Source: Bacillota bacterium
GTDB lineage: Bacteria; Bacillota; Clostridia; Christensenellales; SZUA-584
NCBI GenBank assembly: GCA_023397655.1
Contig: JAEWTW010000047.1
Location: 86,995-150,994 of the forward strand
Length of the DNA: 64,000 nt
Reading direction: 5' to 3'
Part shown: in pieces, positions 1 through 8,490 of the stretch
Layout: each line of letters starts with the position of its first letter
Numbering within the stretch: position 1 is the first letter of the stretch
Translations under genes and position numbers: made by a program
The notes under the pieces: generated by a model
Databases searched by the model: none
What the model saw: the letters and a program-made list of their open reading frames with translations, nothing else
Told to the model about the DNA's origin: nothing

Positions 1-158
1 GTTTACATTGATGGAAGCGTCTTTTCTGAGAGACGGCAGCTTTCATCGGAGCAAGGATGCCGTGACGTCTGAAAAAGCCAAAGCACCATGGCAGCTATCA
101 GCAAACAGTATCGGTTGTGCGTTCGCATAGCCTGCGTGGTATAGATAAACAGAGCGCG
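1..158. other. no recognisable gene
   Basis: This stretch at the window edge has only short open frames, the longest about 40 codons from position 11, with no convincing ribosome site or family resemblance. It may hold the tail of an upstream unit, but nothing here proves it. Confidence 0.3.
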
Positions 159-187
159 TTGCAATCACAAATGCTTACATATATAAT
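159..187 (+). promoter_or_regulatory. SigA-type promoter of the dehydrogenase gene
   Basis: TTGCAA (159-164) and TATAAT (182-187) are separated by 17 bases. Transcription would start near 194, leaving a leader of about 130 nt before the start codon at 323. Confidence 0.65.
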
Positions 188-190
188 TAA

Positions 191-239
191 CTCATGCCAA
201 AAGGCTGGGCGCAACAGCAGTGCCCGAAAGCCATGTGAG
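191..239 (+). promoter_or_regulatory. structured 5' leader, class unknown
   Basis: Nested pairings are visible: an outer CTCA/TGAG helix (191-194 with 236-239), GGCT/AGCC (203-206 with 229-232), and GGGC/GCCC (207-210 with 222-225) around an 11-base loop. It lies directly after the promoter. I do not recognise it as a known riboswitch, and it may simply be a stable hairpin. Confidence 0.35.
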
Positions 240-322
240 CATCCAGTTTAAATCCGGACATTTGTATTTAAAACTGTTTTGTGAAGCAGTGAAAATCATA
301 TATTTGTATAAGGAGAATGCTT

Positions 323-1840
323 ATGAGCACAGTGAAAAAACTGAAATACTTCTGCGGCGGGCAGTGGCTGGAGTCCAAAACGCAAAAGTATATGGACATC
401 TATAACCCGAGCACAGGTGAAGTGATAGCGCAGACGCCCTGCTGTACCGCGGACGAAGTGAACGACGCGGTTGCGGCTGCAAAGCGGGCTTATGCAAGCT
501 GGTCGCAGACACCGGTGATGAAACGCGTACAGGTGCTGTACCGCTTCCGCGAGCTGCTGGATAAACACATGGACGAATTGACGCTGCTGGTGGCGACGGA
601 GCACGGCAAGGTGCTGGAGGAAGCCCGTGGCGATATGCTTAAGGTGAAAGAGCCGGTGGAATTCGCCTGCGGCCTGCCCACGCTGATGATGGGTGAGTCG
701 CTGATGGAGACCTCACCGGGTTACGACACGGTGCTGTACCGCGAACCGGTGGGCGTATTCGCCGGCATCGCGCCCTTCAACTTTCCCGGCATGATACCCA
801 TGGGATGGATGATGCCTCTGTGCATAGGCTCCGGCAACACGCTGGTCATCAAAGCGGCGTCCATGACACCGATGACGTCCATGCGGTGCGCAGAGCTGCT
901 ACAGGAAGCCGGGCTTCCAGACGGCGTCGTCAATATTGTGACGTGCAGCCGCAACGAAGCAGAAATATTCCTCATGCACCCAGACGTGAAGGGCATCAGC
1001 TTTGTGGGCTCAACGTCGGTGGGCTTGCATGTCTATTCGCAGGCGGCGGCTCATGGAAAAAGGGTGCAGGCGCTGTGCGAGGCCAAGAACCATGCACTGG
1101 TGCTGGAGGACGCTGCTCTGGAGCGGACTGCCCGCGGCATCATCAACTCCTCGTTCGGCTGCGCGGGCGAGCGCTGCATGGCGCTGCCGGTGATCGTGGC
1201 ACAGGAGAGCATCGCCGATAAACTGGCCGCACTGCTGGTGCAGTATTCCAAGGAACTCAAAGTCGGCCCCGCGTATGAGAAGACATCGGAGCTGGGCCCG
1301 CTGGTGACGGCCGCGCACCGCAATTTCGTGACCGGCTGGATAGAGAAGGGCATCGAAGAGGGCGCAACGCTGCTGCTGGATGGACGGAATCATGTGGTAG
1401 AAGGCTATGAGAACGGCTTCTATATGGGACCCACAATATTCGATCATGTGACACCGGACATGATGATCGGCGATGAGGAAGTTTTCGGGCCGGTTGTGTG
1501 CATCAAGCGCGTCAAGACTTTTGAGGAAGGCCTTGAGCTGATGAACAAGAACCGCTTTGCCAACGGCTCCGTCATATTCACGCAGAGCGGCTACTATGCC
1601 CGCGAGTTTGCGCGGCATACGGACGGCGGCATGGTGGGCGTCAATGTCGGCATACCGGTGCCTGTGGGCATATTCCCGTTCACCGGCCACAAGCAGTCGT
1701 TCTTCGGCGACCTGCATACGCTGGGCAAGGACGGCGTTCGTTTCTATACCGAAACCAAGGCCGTCACGACGCGCTGGTTCGATGAGGAAGAGATGAAGCG
1801 GACCAAGGTGGATACCTGGGACGGTTCCGTCGGCGGCTGA
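323..1840 (+). CDS. mmsA: CoA-acylating methylmalonate-semialdehyde dehydrogenase
   Basis: This 505-residue aldehyde dehydrogenase belongs to the MMSDH/IolA branch. That branch oxidises malonate or methylmalonate semialdehyde with NAD+ and CoA to acetyl-CoA or propionyl-CoA in valine, thymine, beta-alanine or inositol breakdown. Visible are the cofactor-region motif APFNFPGM (about 147-154), a GSTSVG turn, and the catalytic Cys285 within GERCMA, which is characteristic of this branch. The ATG at 323 is chosen because AAGGAG ends 7 bases before it; an in-frame ATG at 317 is too close. No inositol or valine pathway gene is adjacent, so the substrate is uncertain. It is a single-gene unit with its own promoter and terminator. 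Confidence 0.88.
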   Translation: MSTVKKLKYFCGGQWLESKTQKYMDIYNPSTGEVIAQTPCCTADEVNDAVAAAKRAYASWSQTPVMKRVQVLYRFRELLDKHMDELTLLVATEHGKVLEEARGDMLKVKEPVEFACGLPTLMMGESLMETSPGYDTVLYREPVGVFAGIAPFNFPGMIPMGWMMPLCIGSGNTLVIKAASMTPMTSMRCAELLQEAGLPDGVVNIVTCSRNEAEIFLMHPDVKGISFVGSTSVGLHVYSQAAAHGKRVQALCEAKNHALVLEDAALERTARGIINSSFGCAGERCMALPVIVAQESIADKLAALLVQYSKELKVGPAYEKTSELGPLVTAAHRNFVTGWIEKGIEEGATLLLDGRNHVVEGYENGFYMGPTIFDHVTPDMMIGDEEVFGPVVCIKRVKTFEEGLELMNKNRFANGSVIFTQSGYYAREFARHTDGGMVGVNVGIPVPVGIFPFTGHKQSFFGDLHTLGKDGVRFYTETKAVTTRWFDEEEMKRTKVDTWDGSVGG

Positions 1841-1857
1841 ACGGAAGGATAATATAT

Positions 1858-1896
1858 GCGCCGGGTTTGCGTGCAAAGCGTTGCCCGGCGCTTTTT
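1858..1896 (+). terminator. intrinsic terminator after mmsA-like gene
   Basis: GCGCCGGG (1858-1865) pairs with CCCGGCGC (1884-1891), followed by five T. Confidence 0.85.
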
Positions 1897-2003
1897 GTTG
1901 CACCGCTTTAACTTGACGGAGAACCGTGTTCGTGATACCGTTACAATTAAGGTAAACAATGTAAATGAGGACGGAACATTATCCGGCGGCTGAACGTCTA
2001 AGT

Positions 2004-2009
2004 TATAAT
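2004..2009 (+). promoter_or_regulatory. possible -10 element of the SpoIID-like gene
   Basis: TATAAT lies 45 bases before the start codon. No good -35 is seen at 16-18 bases, so the promoter class is open. Confidence 0.3.
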
Positions 2010-2053
2010 ATCTCTGCACAGCGCAATGCGGGGTTGAAACGGCAGGACAAGCT

Positions 2054-3802
2054 ATGAGGAATTTCAAAAGAAAAATATCAATACTATTTTCCTTTGTTTT
2101 GACGCTTTCATTATTGCCGGTGTTTTCGCAGCCGGCTCATGCCGCGGCGTTTTACGCCGATATACGTGTGCTGCTTTCCGTAGAAACACGGTCTTCCGAT
2201 ATCACGATCAGCGGAGACTACTACCTGAAGGAAGACCCGTCGTTTCCGCTGAATGCGGGCGATGTCTCCGTATCCGTGGTGGGCACCCGCCCGGTGATCA
2301 CATCGGGGGACAGCTCGTTCACCGCATCCACGCTGACGCTGGTCAGCCGCGACTACAATGGCACCTCATCATATATCAGTTTGAAAAATTCAAAATACGG
2401 CACATGCAGTTATCTTGGGGATATGACGTTTTTTGTTGCGGAGGGCAGCCTTGCCCTGATCAACACGCTGCCCATTGAGCATTACCTTTATGGCGTGGTG
2501 CCATTCGAGATGAGCAATACCTTTCCGCTCGAATCACTGAAAGCCCAGGCTGTGTGCGCGCGCGGGTATGCCGTTGCCAACTGCACCAAGAACCGCAGCC
2601 GCACGTATGACATACTGGACACCTCCGCCGATCAGGTTTATCACGGTTTCGACAGCAAATTCAACCGTGCCATCGAGGCGGTGGACAGCACAGCGGGGCA
2701 GGTGCTGACATATGGCGGCGACATCATACAAGCCTATTATTCCGCGTCCAACGGCGGCCAGACGGAGCTGACGGGCAACAAGTGGACCACCGATCTGCCG
2801 TACTATATCATGCAGGACGACCCGTACGATCTGAAGAACCCGGACAGCCTGACAGAGAAGTCGTTCATTCCTGCCGAATTCGATGAAGAAACGATGGCGC
2901 TGATGGACCCGCTGGTGCTGGCAGAGCTGCAGCAGCAGGCGGATGCTGTCGCGGGAAGCGATGTGACGATACAGTCGGTGGTGCGCGTCAAGGCGCGCGG
3001 CGCCATATACAACCCGCCCAGCCGCTCGTATACAAAAGCGGATGTGGTGATGATGGTGGATGGCGGCGACGCAGACGGCCAGCTCACCGTGACGTTGTCG
3101 CTGGAGGATATGGTACATACGGACGAACACCCGACCGGCATATTCAATCTGACGCGTTATGCACTGCGCATGCGCGGCGCGGAGCAGGGCGTGTTGACGA
3201 CAGAACAGGGCGCGGCATATCCGGGTTGGTTTCTGACGAACCGACGCTATGGCCATGGCATCGGCCTCAGCCAGCGCGGAGCGCAGCAGCGGGCCACCGA
3301 TGGGCAGGCCTATTCGGATATATTGGGCTTTTATTACACGAATACGCAGATGTGCAGCTTCGGTTCCTACGAGACTGCGCCGGCGCTTGTCAGCGACAAA
3401 TATAACGTTACCGAAGCTTTTATCAGCGGTATCAAGCCGGGCACGACACCGGAGCAGCTGTTAGCCGGACTGCAGTCCGAGGGTGGGGTCTTAAGTGTCG
3501 TATCGGCGAATGGCGCAGCAAAGACTGAGGGTGCCGTATCCACAGGGGATTTTGTCAGAACAACATCCGATGACGGAAACCTTTATTTCGACCATCCGGC
3601 GGTTGTGTATGGCGATACGGACGGCAACGGGAACATAGACGAACACGATCTGGACGCGCTGCGGCAGCATTTGCTGTACACAGACCTGCTGGCCGGCGTT
3701 TACCTGACGGCAGCGGACATCAGCCGCGACGGTACGGTGGACAGCACGGATGTGCTGCAGCTGATGAAATATCTGAACGGCGAGCAGTCGATCAAACAAT
3801 AG
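2054..3802 (+). CDS. secreted SpoIID/LytB-domain protein with C-terminal dockerin
   Basis: The 582-residue protein starts with a signal peptide (basic MRNFKRK, hydrophobic core, AHA cleavage site near 31). A SpoIID/LytB domain follows at about 130-440, with IEHYLYGVVPFEM, SLKAQAVCARGYA, AYYSASNGGQTE and GHGIGLSQRGAQQ. Known SpoIID proteins are lytic transglycosylases acting on denuded peptidoglycan. After a linker, residues about 518-580 form a type I dockerin-like duplicated calcium motif, seen as DTDGNGNIDEHDL and ISRDGTVDSTDV, each followed by a helix. SpoIID itself lacks a dockerin, so this is probably a vegetative or surface wall enzyme. The next gene, 12 bases on, encodes a membrane-anchored cohesin-like domain, which suggests the two proteins dock outside the cell. 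The ribosome site (AGGA, 6 bases before ATG) is weak. Confidence 0.85.
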   Translation: MRNFKRKISILFSFVLTLSLLPVFSQPAHAAAFYADIRVLLSVETRSSDITISGDYYLKEDPSFPLNAGDVSVSVVGTRPVITSGDSSFTASTLTLVSRDYNGTSSYISLKNSKYGTCSYLGDMTFFVAEGSLALINTLPIEHYLYGVVPFEMSNTFPLESLKAQAVCARGYAVANCTKNRSRTYDILDTSADQVYHGFDSKFNRAIEAVDSTAGQVLTYGGDIIQAYYSASNGGQTELTGNKWTTDLPYYIMQDDPYDLKNPDSLTEKSFIPAEFDEETMALMDPLVLAELQQQADAVAGSDVTIQSVVRVKARGAIYNPPSRSYTKADVVMMVDGGDADGQLTVTLSLEDMVHTDEHPTGIFNLTRYALRMRGAEQGVLTTEQGAAYPGWFLTNRRYGHGIGLSQRGAQQRATDGQAYSDILGFYYTNTQMCSFGSYETAPALVSDKYNVTEAFISGIKPGTTPEQLLAGLQSEGGVLSVVSANGAAKTEGAVSTGDFVRTTSDDGNLYFDHPAVVYGDTDGNGNIDEHDLDALRQHLLYTDLLAGVYLTAADISRDGTVDSTDVLQLMKYLNGEQSIKQ

Positions 3803-3814
3803 GAGGTAAGCCGG

Positions 3815-5035
3815 TTGAAACGTAAATCCAAAGCCCCAAAAGGGCTGGTTTCCATACTCGTACTGATGGTTGTACTGGCCTTTCCGGCGGTCGCTTTCGC
3901 GGCGGATATAGCCGTGACCGCGGATTCCACCTCAGTCAAGGTGGGGGACAAGGTGACAGTCACCGTTGTCGTATCCGCTGAGCATGTCGCAGTGGCGGAC
4001 GGCATTTTCACCTACGACCCGGCGCTGCTTTCGTTTATCAGCGGCAGCGGCGGTGCGGCGGACGGGCGAATTAACATGGTTTCAGCGCAGAGCGGCGGTT
4101 CGGCTTCGCTGACGGCAGTGATCAGCTTCACGGCACTTAAGGATGGCGAAGCGGAGATCGTGGTATCAATGAACAGCGTGCTGGGTTACGACGGTCAGCC
4201 GCTGGAGACCGCACAGGCGGGCGTGAACATTTCCATCGCGCCGGCGGACGCTGCCGGTCAGCCGGGGGATACTGATACCACGCCGCCGGTGCGTCTGTCG
4301 CAGACAGGTGTGCCTGCAGAAAACGTGCTGGGCACAGAGACGCCGATGTATGTCTGGCGGTCGCTCAGCAGCCTGACGCTTCCCTCAGGGTTCGCCGACC
4401 GGCAGGTGCATTACGGCGGCCAGTACGTGAACGGCGCAGCGGTGCCGGACAGCGAGGACATCATACTGCTGTATCTGTCTGACGAGACGGGCGGTAATGC
4501 CGGATACTATATTTACAGCGCGGAGAAGAACACGCTGTACCCGTATGTGACCATCACCTCGGCGTTGGCTGAGTTTACGCTGCTGTGGCCTGACGACACT
4601 GTTCAAGCACCCGAAGGCTATGATGAAGCGACCGTTACATGGAAGGAGCGGGAAATGCCCGCCTGGCAGGCATCAGGCGCGGATGACGGCGTATATCTGG
4701 TGTATGCCCGCAACGCCGCCGGAGAAACGGGCTTCTATCTATACAACATGGACGACAAGTCCGTCCAGCGCTACTTGGCACAGCCCGTGCTCCCTCAGGC
4801 AGGGGCTGAAGAACCGGAAGCGGCAGCCACGGAAAAGCCTGCGACTGTACCATCAGAGGCCGAAAAGTCTGGCATACTGCTGGCGCTGCCCGTATTCATT
4901 GCACTGTGCGCGACAGGGGCGGTGATAGCCGCGGCGGTAATCGTGCTGGCGGTGCTTTACTCCCGCAACAGCCGCGTCGGCGTTTCCCGCAAGATCAAGG
5001 TGAAAAGCACCACCGGGCAGGATGCCGGAATGTAA
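3815..5035 (+). CDS. membrane-anchored cohesin-like domain protein
   Basis: The 406-residue protein starts at a TTG 8 bases after a perfect AGGAGG. It has a signal peptide ending near AFAAD. Residues about 28-150 match the cohesin / bacterial Ig fold: SVKVGDKVTVTVVVS, GIFTYDPALLSFIS, a repeated VISFTALKDGEAEI strand, and a closing VNISI. The middle region (about 180-330) holds two similar segments rich in Tyr and Trp of unknown function. A Glu/Pro linker leads to one transmembrane helix at about 352-380 and a short basic cytoplasmic tail. Cohesins bind dockerins, and the preceding gene ends in a dockerin, so the inferred role is to hold that wall enzyme at the membrane. Binding specificity cannot be judged from sequence. 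Confidence 0.72.
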   Translation: MKRKSKAPKGLVSILVLMVVLAFPAVAFAADIAVTADSTSVKVGDKVTVTVVVSAEHVAVADGIFTYDPALLSFISGSGGAADGRINMVSAQSGGSASLTAVISFTALKDGEAEIVVSMNSVLGYDGQPLETAQAGVNISIAPADAAGQPGDTDTTPPVRLSQTGVPAENVLGTETPMYVWRSLSSLTLPSGFADRQVHYGGQYVNGAAVPDSEDIILLYLSDETGGNAGYYIYSAEKNTLYPYVTITSALAEFTLLWPDDTVQAPEGYDEATVTWKEREMPAWQASGADDGVYLVYARNAAGETGFYLYNMDDKSVQRYLAQPVLPQAGAEEPEAAATEKPATVPSEAEKSGILLALPVFIALCATGAVIAAAVIVLAVLYSRNSRVGVSRKIKVKSTTGQDAGM

Positions 5036-5079
5036 ACGATAGACAACGGACTCATGCGTCCATTTAAATATTAACCAGA

Positions 5080-5116
5080 AACACCCGCGTATGAACATCT
5101 AAACAGCGGGTGTTTT
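5080..5116 (+). terminator. intrinsic terminator after cohesin-like gene
   Basis: AACACCCGC (5080-5088) pairs with GCGGGTGTT (5106-5114), followed by T bases. Confidence 0.85.
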
Positions 5117-5234
5117 ATATTAACTAATCAGTAGTTTGTTGCCCTAACCATGGATAAATCGATATTAAAATCATACAAGCCTGCCCTCTCACATATATAT
5201 GAACCAAACATGAGAAGAGGGGGGCATATTTTAA

Positions 5235-5483
5235 ATGAAGGAATATATCGAGGACAGAGTGATGCGAATTGCCGACTATGTGCTGGAAAGCGGTGCTACC
5301 GTCAGACAGGCGGCAAAAGCATTTGGGACGAGCAAATCCACAGTGCACAAGGACCTGACCGAACGGCTGTATACGATATCGCCATCGACGGCCAAACAGG
5401 TGTCAGAGGTGTTGAAGAAAAACAAGGATGAGCGGCACATCCGGGGCGGCAATGCCACACGGATGAAATATAAGAGCCAGTAG
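5235..5483 (+). CDS. spoIIID: sporulation transcription regulator SpoIIID
   Basis: The 82-residue protein matches SpoIIID along its whole length. It has a helix-turn-helix (GATVRQAAKAFGTSKSTVHK, about 20-39), a second DNA-contacting basic region, and the typical C-terminal RGGNATRMKYK tail. SpoIIID acts in the mother cell, where it switches gene expression between the SigE and SigK stages, so the organism is very likely a spore former. A G-rich ribosome site lies about 9 bases before ATG 5235. A SigE-like -10 (CATACAAG, 5172-5179) is possible, but I see no matching -35. The gene is monocistronic, with terminators on both sides. Confidence 0.95.
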   Translation: MKEYIEDRVMRIADYVLESGATVRQAAKAFGTSKSTVHKDLTERLYTISPSTAKQVSEVLKKNKDERHIRGGNATRMKYKSQ

Positions 5484-5514
5484 ACACCGCCGCTAATATC
5501 AGCGGTGTTTTTTT
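5484..5514 (+). terminator. intrinsic terminator after spoIIID
   Basis: ACACCGC (5484-5490) pairs with GCGGTGT (5502-5508), followed by six T. Confidence 0.88.
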
Positions 5515-5551
5515 GCCGGATTGCAGGACAAGCCTTCGGGTTCGGCGCGCG

Positions 5552-5580
5552 TTGCCTTTGCCCGATCGATGTTGTATAAT
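5552..5580 (+). promoter_or_regulatory. SigA-type promoter of the three-gene membrane cluster
   Basis: TTGCCT (5552-5557) and TATAAT (5575-5580) are 17 bases apart, with a leader of about 43 nt. Confidence 0.7.
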
Positions 5581-5629
5581 ACATTATGCTGATTTTCCGG
5601 CAAACCGGAAGGCAAGGAAAGGGAACCTT

Positions 5630-5962
5630 ATGAGAAAGACCGAGCTGACGCTGGGGCTGATCGCCGGCATCAGCGGACTGATTTTAGCGGGGCTGTCGCT
5701 GCTGGGTGTGACGCATTATTTGGATGGGACGCTCGCGGCTGCTGCCAGCTCCGGTTATATACTGCTGGGTGCCAACGTTTTGGGCATTATCGGTGCGTTG
5801 AGCGTGATGAAGCACCATGTGGCTGGGTCGATCATGATGTTGCTGGCGACAGCCGGGGTGATGCTGTTCGGTTTCCCGTGGCTGTCGATATCCGCGGTGA
5901 TCTATATCATGGCGGTGGTGCTGGCGATGGTGCCGGTGAAATACGAGATGGAGAAAAAGTAA
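5630..5962 (+). CDS. small four-helix membrane protein (DUF4064-like)
   Basis: The 110-residue protein is almost entirely hydrophobic, with four predicted transmembrane helices at about 8-26, 40-58, 65-82 and 84-103. Short charged ends begin MRKTELT and finish EMEKK. The layout resembles the DUF4064 family of Firmicute membrane proteins, whose function is unknown. ATG 5630 is preceded by AAGGAAAGGG. It is the first of three genes joined by 1-base overlaps, so the three are probably translated together and may form one complex. Confidence 0.6.
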   Translation: MRKTELTLGLIAGISGLILAGLSLLGVTHYLDGTLAAAASSGYILLGANVLGIIGALSVMKHHVAGSIMMLLATAGVMLFGFPWLSISAVIYIMAVVLAMVPVKYEMEKK

Positions 5963-6567
5963 TGAACCGTGGCGGATATGTGACGAGCATGACGGGGGCG
6001 GTGCTGGCATTGGTGTTTTCGATGCTGATGCTGCTGACCAGCTTTATGTGGGCGCTCGGCGGAGATTTGTCCCGCTTCTTTGAGGAGCGGGGAGACCGCG
6101 TGGGCAGCATGTGGGAGCTGCTGGGCAAATATCACGACACGGCAAAGTTTCTGGAAACGGATCTTTCCATGTATGTGGACGACTACAAGGTGGCTCTTGA
6201 CAAGACAACATCGGAAGATCTGGAAGCGCTGGCTGATAAATATGACAGTGCGGCGTTTGCTGATATGGCCGCTATCGTGGCCAAATGGGAGGGATTAAAG
6301 CTGCGGCTCTACATCGGTATGGTGATGAGCGTGCTGGCTTCTGTGGCGGCGCTGGCTGCGGCGCAGGTGGCACGTGTGCGCCTGAAAGCCGGAGCGGTGA
6401 CGATCCTGATCTGCTCGATACTGACACTGGGCTTTGGCATTCTGGGCGGTTCGGCACTGCCGATGGCGGTGGCTTCGCTGCTGATGCTCATCGGCTCACT
6501 GGTCCTGCTCAAAAAGCCGGATGGAGCTTCTGCGGATGAAACGGACCGCGCCGGGGAGGTGCTGTGA
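5962..6567 (+). CDS. membrane protein with extracellular loop, cluster gene 2
   Basis: The 201-residue protein starts at an ATG overlapping the previous stop (TAATG). The N-terminal helix (about 9-33) is followed by a charged soluble stretch of about 90 residues with Asp/Glu-rich helices, then three close helices (about 115-190). The next gene product has the same plan: helix, soluble domain, three helices. The two are probably divergent duplicates. I do not recognise the family beyond a DUF4064-like hydrophobic core. No catalytic motif is evident. Confidence 0.55.
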   Translation: MNRGGYVTSMTGAVLALVFSMLMLLTSFMWALGGDLSRFFEERGDRVGSMWELLGKYHDTAKFLETDLSMYVDDYKVALDKTTSEDLEALADKYDSAAFADMAAIVAKWEGLKLRLYIGMVMSVLASVAALAAAQVARVRLKAGAVTILICSILTLGFGILGGSALPMAVASLLMLIGSLVLLKKPDGASADETDRAGEVL

Positions 6568-7256
6568 TGAAGCGAACCGGATTTATTCTGGGGTACGCGG
6601 GCGGCATACTGGCGCTTATCTGCGCTTTCCTGATGCTGTATACAGTGCCCGCGGGTATTATGGATTCAGTGGTCAGCGATCTGGGGAGCGAGCTGGAGAA
6701 TGAGAATATCGTCGCTATGGGGGAGATGTTCGCACAGAGCGACTGGCCTTCCTTAAACCGCGGCGCTTACGAGGATTTTGCGCAGCAAGTGGCGGACGAC
6801 AGCCGCCTGCCGCTGGACGATGGTGTCTATGAGCAGTCGGCTTTGTTCATATTCCGCGCTGAGCTTAACGCCGTGGTGTCGGCGGTGATCATCGTACTTA
6901 GCATAGTGCTGGCGTTCGTGGCCTTCTTCGGGTCGCTGACGGTGCGTAAAAAGCCCTCTGCTGGCGGCATCATGATGCTGGTCTCCGCGCTGCTGCTGCT
7001 AATCGGCTCCTTCTTTACAGGTACCGCAATGCCGACGGCGCTGGCCTGCCTGCTGCTGGCAGCGGCGGGTATCATGGCGTTCATACCTGACAAAAGCGCT
7101 GCGCCTATGAGGACAGGTTACAGACCGTACACACCGCGAGAACTTGCGGAGGAAGACGATTTTTTACCCACCCGCATCAACCGTGAAAGGCCGGGTGAAG
7201 CGCCTAAGGACAAAATACAAGTGCGCGTCCATCGGGACAATACGGACATCGATTAG
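6567..7256 (+). CDS. membrane protein with extracellular loop, cluster gene 3
   Basis: The 229-residue protein starts at ATG 6567, 7 bases after GGGGAGG; a GTG at 6564 is too close. It has an N-terminal helix (about 7-28), an acidic soluble loop (about 30-90), three helices (about 93-170) and a charged cytoplasmic tail ending in an Arg/Asp-rich segment. It resembles gene 2 of the cluster in layout. The function is unknown. The tight overlaps suggest a co-assembled membrane complex. Confidence 0.55.
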   Translation: MKRTGFILGYAGGILALICAFLMLYTVPAGIMDSVVSDLGSELENENIVAMGEMFAQSDWPSLNRGAYEDFAQQVADDSRLPLDDGVYEQSALFIFRAELNAVVSAVIIVLSIVLAFVAFFGSLTVRKKPSAGGIMMLVSALLLLIGSFFTGTAMPTALACLLLAAAGIMAFIPDKSAAPMRTGYRPYTPRELAEEDDFLPTRINRERPGEAPKDKIQVRVHRDNTDID

Positions 7257-7272
7257 ATAACTTTAGCTTGCG

Positions 7273-7305
7273 AGCCGCCGTTGTTGGACATGCCCGGCGG
7301 CTTTG
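7273..7305 (+). terminator. weak hairpin, possible terminator
   Basis: AGCCGCCG (7273-7280) pairs with CGGCGGCT (7295-7302), but only three T follow. It may attenuate rather than stop transcription into the next gene. Confidence 0.4.
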
Positions 7306-7340
7306 CATATGGAATCATCTTTATATTTTTGGAGGGCGCT

Positions 7341-8327
7341 ATGATACTGATAACGGGTGCAAGCGGGCACATCGGCAATGTGCTGGCTGCTTTGCTGTAT
7401 CAAAATGGCTACAGGGATCTGCGGCTGATGGTGCAGAGCAAGAACACGGCGCACATCGAACGGTACGCCAAAGAGATCGTGCGGGCGGATATCTGCGATC
7501 CCAAGGCGGTGTCCGAGGCGGTGAAGGGCTGCACTGATGTGTTTCATCTGGCGGGCTACATTCAGGTAGATCGCTCCAACAAGAAGAGGCTGTACGATAT
7601 CAATGTGGGCGGCGTGCGAAACGTGGCGCAAGCCTGCCTGGAACATGGCGTGAAGCGGCTAGTATACGCGTCCAGCATCCACGCGCTGGTTCCGGTGAAC
7701 GGCAGCGCTTTAGATGAGTCACAGGTGGAGGTGTGCGGATGTCCTTCCGACGACTACGGACGTTCCAAACTGCAGGGCACCAAGGCGGTGCTGGAAGCGT
7801 GCAGGCAGGGACTGGACGCAGTGATCGTGTATCCCACCGGCGTTATTGGGCCATATGACTACCGTTCATCGCTCGCGGGAACGATGCTGCAAAAGTATAT
7901 GAAGGCCCCGGGAGACACGCATCTGTACTTCGACGGCGGCTATGACTTTGTGGACGTGCGCGATGTGGCGGACGGCTTGTTCCGGGCGTGGCAGATGGGT
8001 GAAAAGGGACAGGGGTATATACTGGCGGGTGACCGCTGCACGCTGCGCGATATGATCGAGACGGTGGGGCGCAGCGCTGGGCGCGAGTTCAAAACGGTGC
8101 GTATGCCGCTGTTTGTGGTGCGCGCGGGGGCGGCTGTCGCGCCTGTGTTCTACGCGCTGGCGGGAAGGCCGCCGGTGCTGACGCAGGACACGGTGGATCT
8201 GCTGGTATCCAAGGACAGGATCACAGCGGATAAGGCGAGGGCTAAGCTGGGTTACACGCCCCGACCAGTTGCCGAGTCGCTCAGCGATGCGGTCAAATGG
8301 TATCAGGAACAAAGCGCTTCCGGCTGA
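7341..8327 (+). CDS. extended SDR NAD-dependent epimerase/dehydratase, copy 1
   Basis: The 328-residue extended short-chain dehydrogenase has the nucleotide-binding motif TGASGHIGN (about 5-13), the active-site YGRSKLQG (Tyr-x3-Lys, about 137-144), and a substrate-side PTGVIGPYDYR. Family members act on nucleotide sugars, dihydroflavonols or 3-beta-hydroxysteroids, and the substrate cannot be told here. ATG 7341 follows GGAGG by 5 bases. The next gene encodes a close paralogue in the same orientation, so a tandem duplication took place. Its own terminator follows, which points to separate expression of the two copies. Confidence 0.8.
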   Translation: MILITGASGHIGNVLAALLYQNGYRDLRLMVQSKNTAHIERYAKEIVRADICDPKAVSEAVKGCTDVFHLAGYIQVDRSNKKRLYDINVGGVRNVAQACLEHGVKRLVYASSIHALVPVNGSALDESQVEVCGCPSDDYGRSKLQGTKAVLEACRQGLDAVIVYPTGVIGPYDYRSSLAGTMLQKYMKAPGDTHLYFDGGYDFVDVRDVADGLFRAWQMGEKGQGYILAGDRCTLRDMIETVGRSAGREFKTVRMPLFVVRAGAAVAPVFYALAGRPPVLTQDTVDLLVSKDRITADKARAKLGYTPRPVAESLSDAVKWYQEQSASG

Positions 8328-8340
8328 ACTGACAGGAATG

Positions 8341-8374
8341 TACACCCGGCAAATCATGCAGGGTGTATTTTATT
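8341..8374 (+). terminator. intrinsic terminator between SDR genes
   Basis: TACACCC (8341-8347) pairs with GGGTGTA (8361-8367), followed by TTTTATTT. Confidence 0.75.
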
Positions 8375-8409
8375 TACATTCTATTCACATCATGGCCATC
8401 TGATGGGGA

Positions 8410-8415
8410 TATAAT
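8410..8415 (+). promoter_or_regulatory. possible -10 of second SDR gene
   Basis: A TATAAT is present. The best upstream element (TTCACA, 8384-8389) sits 20 bases away, which is too far for a standard promoter. Confidence 0.3.
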
Positions 8416-8490
8416 ATTATCGGCAGACCATAGTTGTTGATGTATCTTCCGAAGCGCTATCATTTATTGTAAATAAGGGAGGATCAACAT

